Below are positions 26,191-32,451 of a stretch of DNA of 64,000 bases, in pieces (position 1 is the first letter of the stretch; every line of letters begins with the position of its first letter). Source of the DNA: Treponema_C sp050937815 (lineage in GTDB: Bacteria; Spirochaetota; Spirochaetia; Treponematales; Treponemataceae); contig NZ_JACDIJ010000004.1 in the NCBI RefSeq assembly GCF_050937815.1, positions 62,001 through 126,000 on the forward strand. Reading direction: 5' to 3'. The translations under genes were made by a program, and so were the position numbers. The notes under the pieces are model-generated. The model searched no databases and was not told the DNA's origin. It saw nothing but the letters and a program-made list of their open reading frames with translations.

Positions 26191-26581
26191 ACAAAATTTT
26201 TAAACCGTATTTTTTATAATTTGTAATCTGATTATCAACAGATAAAAAATAGTAATCAGACTTTATTGATTGCCAAATCATAATTCTATCAAATGGATCT
26301 TTATGTTCTATTGGTAATTTATAAAAAGTAATTAACTCATCATTTTGAAAAGACCTACATTTTAAAAAACTATTTTCTACTTCTTCATAGAATTCTTCCG
26401 GTTTTATTCCGTTTAACGATAATTTTCCCATATTAAATTTTATTGATATTTCCCATAAACTAGCCTGACTATAAAAAACTTCATTTTCATCCGCTAATAA
26501 TTTATTATAAACTGACCGAGATATTTTACTTGTATCAATAAATGTCCATAATAAATAATGTGTATCTAATAGTATTTTCAT
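26186..26581 (-). CDS. PIN-domain toxin (Sll0205-like VapC)
   Basis: The 131-aa PIN protein has D6 in LLDTHYLLW, E in SLWEISIK, DPFDR and LSVD, the signature of the Sll0205-type subgroup. It would be an RNase toxin. It overlaps the antitoxin gene by 4 nt and its stop codon is provided by the attC core. Confidence 0.9.
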   Translation of the reverse strand: MKILLDTHYLLWTFIDTSKISRSVYNKLLADENEVFYSQASLWEISIKFNMGKLSLNGIKPEEFYEEVENSFLKCRSFQNDELITFYKLPIEHKDPFDRIMIWQSIKSDYYFLSVDNQITNYKKYGLKILS

Positions 26582-26817
26582 AAATTAATAAACTCTTCAT
26601 CCGTAATAGCCCAATTTTCACTAAATTCAACTGTTACCTTCCCTTCCAATGTACCGAGTTTCCTCATTTTTATCCTTTTATACTCTTCAATTGGAACAAT
26701 TACCGCTATTGTTTCTTTTTTTCGGCCAAAGGCTATCCCGATTTCGTTACCTAATTCCACTTCTTTCAAAAGTGCAGAGAAATTCGTTCGTATTTTCGCT
26801 ACGGGCAATGTTTTCAT
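26578..26817 (-). CDS. Phd/YefM-type antitoxin of the PIN toxin
   Basis: The 79-aa protein (KTLPVAKIRTNFSALLKEVE, then IAVIVPIEEYKR) is a Phd-fold antitoxin. The promoter is TTGACT (26847-26852), 17 nt, TACTAT (26824-26829), and only 6 nt separate -10 from ATG, with no Shine-Dalgarno: a probable leaderless mRNA. Confidence 0.88.
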   Translation of the reverse strand: MKTLPVAKIRTNFSALLKEVELGNEIGIAFGRKKETIAVIVPIEEYKRIKMRKLGTLEGKVTVEFSENWAITDEEFINL

Positions 26818-26823
26818 ATGAAT

Positions 26824-26852
26824 ATAGTAATATGTATGTGCAATATAGTCAA
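26824..26852 (-). promoter_or_regulatory. Promoter of the phd-PIN cassette
   Basis: TTGACT-N17-TACTAT on the minus strand, ending 6 nt before the antitoxin ATG. ATGTATGTGCAATATAG-type partial dyads overlap the spacer. Confidence 0.65.
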
Positions 26853-26971
26853 GTTGTACAATATGTTTTAAAAAATGTTATTTTAATCGTATATAGAGCT
26901 TTCTTAATTTTACTCACTGCTACTCTATAATTAACCGTAAATTTTATCTATTGTCGCACCACAGGTGTCGT

Positions 26972-27031
26972 CCTAACTAACGCTTAACCTGCATTGCACA
27001 GCAATGTCAGCGTTGAAGCGGGTGTTATACG
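26972..27031 (-). repeat. attC site 7
   Basis: CTAAC core, CGCTTAACCTGCATTGC arm, AATGTCAGCGTTGAAGCGGG and TGTTATACG. About 60 bp. The next cassette begins with hairpin CACC-ACA-GGTG (26957-26967). Confidence 0.9.
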
Positions 27032-27049
27032 ATTGTTCTATTCTACAAT

Positions 27050-27298
27050 TCAATTTACCGCATAATGCTTTGCATACTGAGAAAGTACTTCATTCATCAT
27101 AGTCTGATATTTTGTATTATTTTTCTTTGCTTCTGCTTTGAAAAAACTAATACAATCAGAATCTATTGAGATTGTTATTTTTTCTTTTGTTGTTTTTTTT
27201 ATAAGCTCTGCTGGTGAAGGAAGAAAATCCGCCACTAATACGGCAGAATCCAATGCTTCCATTACTGCTTTTTCGGGGTTACTGTAAATGCTCTTCAT
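27050..27298 (-). CDS. brnA: BrnA-type antitoxin
   Basis: The 82-aa product has the BrnA pattern: a flexible N-terminus (SPAELIKKTTKEKITISID) and a C-terminal ribbon-helix-helix (FFKAEAKKNNTKYQTMMNEV). It overlaps brnT by 20 nt and should neutralise BrnT and repress the operon. Confidence 0.9.
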   Translation of the reverse strand: MKSIYSNPEKAVMEALDSAVLVADFLPSPAELIKKTTKEKITISIDSDCISFFKAEAKKNNTKYQTMMNEVLSQYAKHYAVN

Positions 27299-27551
27299 AG
27301 AGTTTCTTTCCTTGACGCCAATAGCCTGCGCCGAAAATCCTAATATTTTGACCGCGTATTGTAAAACGCACTGTCAAAATTCCTTCGTCTGTTTTTCCAA
27401 TGCAAAAATAACGTTTTTCAGAACTGGAATGCTTTATATCTTCTAAAATCATACGGTTTGCATCAAAAAAAGTATCCTGCGCTTTTTCAAAAGAAACCTG
27501 ATGCTTCCGTATGTTTTCAGAGTTTTTATTTTCATCCCATTCAAATGTCAT
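27279..27551 (-). CDS. brnT: BrnT-type toxin
   Basis: The 90-aa RNase has the family start FEWDENKNSENIRKHQVSFE and the motif FDANRMILEDI. I chose ATG 27551; an ATG two codons earlier (27557) is equally possible. There is no Shine-Dalgarno and the -10 box ends 5-11 nt upstream, so translation may start on a leaderless message. Confidence 0.9.
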   Translation of the reverse strand: MTFEWDENKNSENIRKHQVSFEKAQDTFFDANRMILEDIKHSSSEKRYFCIGKTDEGILTVRFTIRGQNIRIFGAGYWRQGKKLYEEHLQ

Positions 27552-27561
27552 ATACATCTAT

Positions 27562-27591
27562 ATTATACATACTATTTTATGTATTTGTCAA
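27562..27591 (-). promoter_or_regulatory. brnTA promoter
   Basis: TTGACA (27586-27591), 18 nt, TATAAT (27562-27567) on the minus strand. ATACATA and TATGTAT in the spacer form a dyad that could be the BrnA operator. Confidence 0.75.
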
Positions 27592-27633
27592 CACAAAATA
27601 TTTCACACAAAATATTTCACACAAAATATTTCA
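27592..27633. repeat. Three exact 14-bp tandem repeats upstream of brnTA
   Basis: CACAAAATATTTCA occurs three times in a row, abutting the brnTA -35 box. It may be an UP-like AT-rich element or a regulator-binding array, or a simple slippage product. Confidence 0.85.
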
Positions 27634-27739
27634 TAAAAGCGGTGAGTATGTGATGTAAGAAAGCTTTTTAAGCTGAATCTTAAAGTTCAATTTATTTTTT
27701 CAGCGATCTTGACTTACTGAAAAGATACTTCTTTGTTTT

Positions 27740-28069
27740 TTAATCGGCATATGCAACCACAGCGGATTCAAAGTTTCCATTATCATCAAAATAAATATAT
27801 AATTCCCACATAGCAAGAAAACCATCAGATTTTAACCAATAAGAGACTTCTGTATCTTTAATTCGTCCTTCAAGTTCTGGTGTTCCAAGCAAATCAAATA
27901 TTTCAGCTCTTTTCGGTTTATCTTCATTTAAATTTTTAATAAGCGAATCGGTCATATAAAATCGATTTTTTTCTCTCACCCATTGTTTTTTGTTAAATGG
28001 AATTTGTTTTTGTGAACATGAAACAAATACTATACAAAATAATATAAATATAATTGTAATTTTTCTCAT
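27740..28069 (-). CDS. Small cassette lipoprotein
   Basis: The 109-aa product has a lipoprotein signal peptide with lipobox FVSC (Cys18). The C-terminal part (IFDLLGTPE, YIYFDDNGNFESA) resembles small envelope lipoproteins of the SmpA/BamE-like size class, but I cannot assign it. No attC separates it from brnTA, so the cassette (28100-27031) holds three genes. Confidence 0.65.
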   Translation of the reverse strand: MRKITIIFILFCIVFVSCSQKQIPFNKKQWVREKNRFYMTDSLIKNLNEDKPKRAEIFDLLGTPELEGRIKDTEVSYWLKSDGFLAMWELYIYFDDNGNFESAVVAYAD

Positions 28070-28103
28070 TTATTATCCCATCACAGCGCCCAGTGGGTGT
28101 CCA

Positions 28104-28169
28104 CATAACATTCGCTTAACCTGCTTTGCGGCTCGTCCGCAATGTCAGGTTGAAGCGGGTGTTAGACAC
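28104..28169 (-). repeat. attC site 8
   Basis: ATAAC core, CGCTTAACCTGCTTTGCGG, then CCGCAATGTCAGG-TTGAAGCGGG and TGTTAGACAC. The next cassette begins with the near-hairpin CGCCC-AGT-GGGTG (28087-28099, one mismatch). Confidence 0.92.
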
Positions 28170-28769
28170 TTTTAGTTTATTTAATCGCTTATATTAACAA
28201 TTATGCTTTTAATTTTACACTATTTTGCTTTTTATTACTATATTTAATAAATAAACTTAAAATTTTACTGTAAAACTTTATTATTTACAAAACTAAACTT
28301 TTATAAATAATATTATCTTAAAATTATAAGCTTATTCTTAACAATTAGACTTTATTTTTTAACCTATACAGCTTTTCATCATTAAATTAAAAAATCAACA
28401 ATTTTACTATAAAGCTAAAATTTTATTTTCATTAACAAATAATTATAATAATTACCAGACCGTCCGAAGGACTTTTATTTTGTCGATTTCCTTAACGAGT
28501 TTAAAATACTTAGATAAATTTTAATTTTCCTTAGAAAATAATTATTATAAACACAGACCGTCCAAAGGACTTTTATTTTGTTGATTTCCTTAACGAGTTT
28601 AAAAATCCTCAGATGAAAGTTTATTTTTCCTTATCAAAATAGATATTATAATAAAACAAAACTTTATTCAAAGAACCTAAGCTTTTAACTTGGGTTTTAC
28701 GCTTTAATTTACAAAAAAATACACACTACTTTTTCAAAGTTGCAGTTAATTGTGCCGTTAGGCATCTGT
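28170..28769 (-). ncRNA. ORF-free integron cassette, possible small RNA
   Basis: This 600-nt cassette lies between attC 8 and attC 9 and has no credible ORF on either strand. It begins with the usual hairpin (TGCC-GTTA-GGCA, 28753-28764), has a second stem-loop (28674-28681 with 28689-28696), a promoter-like TTTGAA (28667-28672)-N16-TATAAT (28645-28650) on the minus strand, and then two copies of a ~98-bp repeat. Whether an RNA is made is inference. Confidence 0.4.
28436..28631. repeat. Two tandem ~98-bp copies in the ORF-free cassette
   Basis: Cores 28456-28506 and 28554-28604 (51 bp) differ at two positions only. Each holds GTCC-RAA-GGAC, a 4-bp stem whose only change is in the loop (GAA/AAA), followed by TTTTATTTTG. 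Confidence 0.85.
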
Positions 28770-28834
28770 CTAACATTCGCTTAACCTGCATTTGCGGCTA
28801 CTCCGCAATGTCAGGTTGAAGCGGGTGTTATACG
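28770..28834 (-). repeat. attC site 9
   Basis: CTAAC core, CGCTTAACCTGCATTTGCGG, TACT, CCGCAATGTCAGG, TTGAAGCGGG and TGTTATACGC. Compact 65-bp site, nearly identical to site 3. Confidence 0.92.
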
Positions 28835-28848
28835 CAATTACATCATCT

Positions 28849-29523
28849 TTAATAATCAATCTCCGTTATAGCATTCCCCTGCTCAACGGACTTTATGAAT
28901 ATTATCTTCTGACGTTTAGCATCTATATAAAATCTTACTGTTTCTTTTTCATTATATCCATAGATACGTTGTAAATTATTTCCATTCTTATCACATAACC
29001 AAAATTCAATTTGTTTTGTTGAAATATTTTTTGTCTTTATAACTATATTACTTGAAATTTTTTCACCGGTTATATTGCTATTATTCTTAACCCAATGAGG
29101 CACTGAATTTTCATTACCATATGCATGACTTGAATGAAATACCTTTCTATTTTCTTTTTTATCTATTTTTTCTTCAAACAAGACTAAATTCACCGTATAG
29201 GTGGTATTATCAGAAAATATATATTTATTCTTTTTTTTAGAAATATCATTTACCTGCACATTACAGACTACTTCAACGCCATCAGTATTTGAGCGGCTAA
29301 CAGAATAATACGCTATATTCGTTTCAGAGTCTACAATTATAAAACCTGAACTACTGTAATCACCCATAAAGAACTTGGCATAATCACCTTTAAAGAATTT
29401 ACTGTAATCGCCTTTAAAAAATCTACCGTAATCGTCCGTAAAGAATATACCATAATCATATGCAAATAATTTAAAAGATAATAAAATAATGCCAAAAACC
29501 ATCATAATCTTTTTATTTTTCAT
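28849..29523 (-). CDS. Secreted cassette protein with 8-residue tandem repeats
   Basis: The 224-aa product has a signal peptide (1-21) followed by four tandem octads of the form DY-x-x-FF-x-G (23-54), encoded by four 24-bp repeats at 29363-29458. The rest is beta-rich and unrecognised. AGGAGGGAAG precedes the ATG at 29523. The reading frame stays open to 29742, but that part is attC and duplicated DNA. The leader hairpin is at 29539-29555. Confidence 0.75.
   Translation of the reverse strand: MKNKKIMMVFGIILLSFKLFAYDYGIFFTDDYGRFFKGDYSKFFKGDYAKFFMGDYSSSGFIIVDSETNIAYYSVSRSNTDGVEVVCNVQVNDISKKKNKYIFSDNTTYTVNLVLFEEKIDKKENRKVFHSSHAYGNENSVPHWVKNNSNITGEKISSNIVIKTKNISTKQIEFWLCDKNGNNLQRIYGYNEKETVRFYIDAKRQKIIFIKSVEQGNAITEIDY
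29363..29458 (-). repeat. Four 24-bp in-frame tandem repeats
   Basis: Units at 29363, 29387, 29411 and 29435 encode DYGRFFKG-like octads. Copy number could change by slippage without shifting frame. Confidence 0.85.
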
Positions 29524-29560
29524 TTCTTCCCTCCTAAGCGGCTCCATGAGAGCCGTCCGT

Positions 29561-29770
29561 ATAACATTCCTTCGACCCTTCCTCATTATATTACTAAAAA
29601 CGGCAATTTGCAATCTAAACTGCCTCAAAACAAAACAGCAAACCTCTCTACCATAATACATAATAGGGCGAACAACAGCAGGCAGATTAGGCCTATCTTC
29701 ATTTCTTGAATTGTGCCGATATAATAAGCGGCTTATCCGCAATGTCGGCGTTGAAGCGGGTGTTAGACGT
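29561..29770 (-). repeat. Composite attC site 10 with copy 2 of the fossil segment
   Basis: R' core ATAAC (29561), then the 145-bp copy of 25866-26008, then about 25 bp of the integrase gene (minus strand TATATCGGCACAATTCAAG, matching the YDIRTIQ codons), then an attC half CGGCTTATCCGC, AATGTCGGCG, TTGAAGCGGG, TGTTAGACG. Compared with copy 1, about 116 bp covering the end of intI is deleted. The remaining 90 nt up to the yoeB stop is AT-rich and empty. Confidence 0.7.
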
Positions 29771-29860
29771 TTCTTCTTATCATAGATGGCTTCTGTTTTT
29801 CATCAAACATCTATAATTTATGTCTATTACTATTAAATTGAAAAGATTTATTTAAAATAA

Positions 29861-30121
29861 TTAATTTTCGTAATGCCCCGTACAAGCAAAAATTACTAGG
29901 TTTCCGTTTGAATCAAGATTATAAACGAGTCTATTCTCATCATTGATTCTTCTACTACAAGCTTTAATATGTTTAAGCGGTTCAGGTTTACCTAAACCCG
30001 ATAATATTCCATCTCTTGATATACTTTTTATCAATTCATTTATTTTTTTTACAATAGTCTTATCTTTCGATTGCCATTCTATATATTGCGACCATGCGGT
30101 GTTAGTCCAAGTAATATTCAT
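29861..30121 (-). CDS. yoeB: YoeB-type toxin
   Basis: The 86-aa RelE-fold toxin matches Txe/YoeB: TNTAWSQYIEWQSKDK, GLGKPEPLKH, CSRRINDENRLVY and the C-terminal CTGHYEN with catalytic His. It cleaves mRNA on the ribosome. It follows yefM with a 1-nt overlap. Confidence 0.95.
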   Translation of the reverse strand: MNITWTNTAWSQYIEWQSKDKTIVKKINELIKSISRDGILSGLGKPEPLKHIKACSRRINDENRLVYNLDSNGNLVIFACTGHYEN

Positions 30122-30366
30122 TAGTCAAAATCCTCTAAGGATTTGACAATTATATTTCCGGATTTTGCTTCTTCCATTGAACGATCAAGCATACTGAGAT
30201 AGTCTGCATTTCGTTTCGCTTTTTGAAGGAGGTTATATTCATTCTCGGAAATCATTACAACATTTTTATTTTTGGGACGAGAGATAATAAGTGTTTCGCC
30301 ATCAAAAACTTTGTCACAAAAGACGTTGAAATTATCACGAATATCCATAGTATTTACTGCAGTCAT
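30121..30366 (-). CDS. yefM: YefM-type antitoxin
   Basis: The 81-aa Phd/YefM protein (MTAVNTMDIRDNFNVFCDKV, VVMISENEYNLLQ) pairs with YoeB. AGGAGG lies just before the ATG. Confidence 0.95.
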   Translation of the reverse strand: MTAVNTMDIRDNFNVFCDKVFDGETLIISRPKNKNVVMISENEYNLLQKAKRNADYLSMLDRSMEEAKSGNIIVKSLEDFD

Positions 30367-30621
30367 AATATACCTCCTATAATAAAACAGTATTTTTCGT
30401 ATTTAATATAACATATATTTCATGCAAAATCAAATTTCATTGAAAAATACTAATTATACCATAGTTACTTGAGTTTTTCTTGGTTTAATAAGTACTAGAG
30501 ATTGTTCAGTTTATAACTTTTTATAAGCTTCAGTGAAATTGGATTTACCATTATCATCAAATTATACATTGAAAATAGATGAAAATCGCATACCGCCCAC
30601 AACCAGCCCGCAGGGCTGTGC
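30367..30621. other. Non-coding 5' part of the yefM-yoeB cassette
   Basis: About 250 nt of AT-rich DNA with the leader hairpin CAGCCC-GCA-GGGCTG (30604-30618) at its outer end. The yefM promoter should be near 30390-30430; I see no other feature. Confidence 0.5.
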
Positions 30622-30688
30622 GTCTAACATTCGCTTAACCTGCAAACCGGCTCAGTCCCGTTTGTCGGCGTTGAAGCGGGTGCTACGT
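30622..30688 (-). repeat. attC site 11, most upstream
   Basis: CTAAC core, CGCTTAACCTGC, AAACCGG-ctcagt-CCCGTTTGTCGGCG, TTGAAGCGGG and TGCTACG. The stop codon (TAG, 30683-30685) of the SAP-domain gene lies in R''. No attC or attI is visible above it. Confidence 0.88.
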
Positions 30689-31300
30689 TTTATATTGCTC
30701 TATCTTATGGGCAAATTGTGTCAGTAATTCTTTTGTAAATACTTTTTCTTTTGTTGAATTACGCACTTCATTCCACAATATTGAGGCGACTTTCAGTTTA
30801 TTTTTAAATTCGATGCTTGCTTTATCTTCGCAAAAATCTTTTACAAATTTATTCCATTGCAAACACGACTTGTCATATTTTACATATACTTTTTTGCCGT
30901 AATAAACTTCAAGCATGTCGGCGAGCGTAAAAGCAATATCATTGTTTTCTTTTACTTTTTTCGCGGTTGCTGCCATATCCGCATTGAATTTAAAATTCCG
31001 CACCCCCGTCTGCTCTGCAAAAAAAGTTCTGAACCTCCGATTAAAACAAAATCCGCATTCTATTAAACCTGTTTTTAAAGTCAATTCACCGTCTTCTTTT
31101 TTAGTTTTGCGGGCAGCCTTCTCTTTCCGAATTATATTACCCTTAAAATATTCCTCGATATTATAATTTAACTCTAACTTGGTTCCCGCATAGTCTATAT
31201 CTAAGCTCTTACATATCCGTTTCAATTCTTCCCGGTACCAATAATATTGAGCAAAATCCTGATATGATTTTATTTGATTAAAGTCGGGACGTTCCTTCAT
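30683..31300 (-). CDS. SAP-domain / DUF6434 protein
   Basis: The 205-aa product begins RPDFNQIKSYQDFAQYYWYR and continues ICKSLDIDYAGTKLELN, a SAP-like helix-extension-helix as in DUF6434 proteins. The second half carries the conserved FNRRFRTFFAEQTG. A nucleic-acid-binding role is suggested by the SAP motif only. Its stop lies in attC 11, so it is the gene of the outermost cassette. Confidence 0.75.
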   Translation of the reverse strand: MKERPDFNQIKSYQDFAQYYWYREELKRICKSLDIDYAGTKLELNYNIEEYFKGNIIRKEKAARKTKKEDGELTLKTGLIECGFCFNRRFRTFFAEQTGVRNFKFNADMAATAKKVKENNDIAFTLADMLEVYYGKKVYVKYDKSCLQWNKFVKDFCEDKASIEFKNKLKVASILWNEVRNSTKEKVFTKELLTQFAHKIEQYKT

Positions 31301-31303
31301 AAT

Positions 31304-31606
31304 TTATTTGACCTTATGGGCTGTAATTATTGTATCAGTGTAGGAATTTATCGTGATTTTAATTCCGTCAATCTCACAATACAGGTTTTTTCCCTGCTTA
31401 TAGATACTGCATTTCTTATCCGATATTTTTTTCTTACAAAACTCAACGACATCAACGGCACCCAACTTTAAGTTTTTCCTTATTCTGTCTATTCCCATTT
31501 CCGTCGTATGAATTGTTTCACTGTTCTGCAAAAGTATCTGTTTGTTTTCCACAATAATTACTTCTTCATATTTTTTTTCCAAAGTCGGCAATAATTCGCA
31601 AAACAC
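31304..31606 (-). CDS. DUF3781 domain protein
   Basis: The ~100-aa product matches DUF3781: IHTTEMGIDRIRKNL, DVVEFCKKKI, CSIYKQGKNLYCEI and a C-terminal TIITAHK. The function is unknown. The start is uncertain (GTG 31606 has no clear Shine-Dalgarno), so the N-terminus may be trimmed. It lies 3 nt upstream of the SAP-domain gene. Confidence 0.7.
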   Translation of the reverse strand: MFCELLPTLEKKYEEVIIVENKQILLQNSETIHTTEMGIDRIRKNLKLGAVDVVEFCKKKISDKKCSIYKQGKNLYCEIDGIKITINSYTDTIITAHKVK

Positions 31607-31624
31607 GACTGTAGCGGCAGGATT

Positions 31625-31963
31625 TTATTCAATCATCAATTTTATATTTTCGATAACGGAATCGATTTCTTCCGGGAAGGCTTTTTCTATAAAACTGCAA
31701 TTACGATGCCGCCGATCAAGATTTTTTACTTGGTCGCTTAGAATGCAGCCCCGTATCGAATGTTTTTGAAGAACAATTTCAAAAGGATCCCCTTTTATAT
31801 GACTTGTTATCGGACAAAAAAGAGCAAGTCCTGTTTTCAGATTATATTTTTTTTGAGAAATGCACACAGCGGGGCGAAAACCTTTTTGCTCATGTCCTGC
31901 TTGCGGACTGAACTCCAGCCAAACCAAATCACCTTTTTCGGGAATAGAGCCGGAGTTCACCAT
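31625..31963 (-). CDS. mazF: MazF-type toxin
   Basis: The 112-aa PemK/MazF endoribonuclease shows KGDLVWLEFSPQAGHEQKGF, RPAVCISQ and the Q-V-K-x-L-D core (SDQVKNLD). It overlaps mazE by 7 nt. Confidence 0.93.
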   Translation of the reverse strand: MVNSGSIPEKGDLVWLEFSPQAGHEQKGFRPAVCISQKKYNLKTGLALFCPITSHIKGDPFEIVLQKHSIRGCILSDQVKNLDRRHRNCSFIEKAFPEEIDSVIENIKLMIE

Positions 31964-32190
31964 GCTTCATTTCCTGCTGCATTATCTATTTCAATTTCCG
32001 CATGCAGATTTTCATCGGTTATCATAACCAGCATATCATCGAGTGATTTCTTTTGCGGGAGAATTATCATTTTTCCTTTTTCCGCAATAACTTCTACCTT
32101 GCTTCCGTTTTTTACCGCATTATCTTTTGCCCACAAAGAAGGGATTCGTATACCGAGACTGTTTCCCCATTTTTGAACCACAGCTTCCAT
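31957..32190 (-). CDS. mazE: MazE-type antitoxin
   Basis: The 77-aa AbrB-fold protein starts MEAVVQKWGNSLGIRIP, the classic MazE opening, and has an acidic C-terminus for MazF binding. I chose ATG 32190 over 32235 because the family starts there and GCGGAG precedes it. Confidence 0.92.
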   Translation of the reverse strand: MEAVVQKWGNSLGIRIPSLWAKDNAVKNGSKVEVIAEKGKMIILPQKKSLDDMLVMITDENLHAEIEIDNAAGNEAW

Positions 32191-32357
32191 AAGCAACTCC
32201 GCAAGTTCAAGTATATACACCATATATACTGTCAAGAATTAACGCCCCCCCGACGCGGAACATCGTAACAAGGGTATTAAAGCCCCCGCACGAATAAAAA
32301 TAAAATCGCAAAGAGCTACCAAAATAGGGATATTTATAAATCCCCTATAAACACCGG

Positions 32358-32451
32358 TTAATACCAACCCAAATCAAAATCAATCATGTGTTCCGGAATA
32401 TAGTATTTGGGGCCGCCGCGCTCCGCCGAAGCATAGCCGCCGAAAATCCAA
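32358..32451 (-). other. Possible gene tail without a start codon
   Basis: Just after the ATPase stop, one frame reads about 32 residues (DDWIFGGYASAERGG, then PKYYIPEHMIDFDLGWY) and stops at 32358. Composition is protein-like, but there is no start codon. It may be the end of a decayed gene cut by the array insertion. The stretch 32236-32357 holds nothing I can name. Confidence 0.3.

Noticed and set aside
29524..29742. N-terminal extension of the octad-repeat protein
   Set aside because: It covers composite attC DNA, while a strong ribosome site and signal peptide mark 29523 as the start.
22903..30688. Regularly spaced similar repeats as a CRISPR array
   Set aside because: The units are 60-240 bp imperfect palindromes separated by 0.6-1.1 kb with genes between them; they fit attC sites. 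No cas genes are present.
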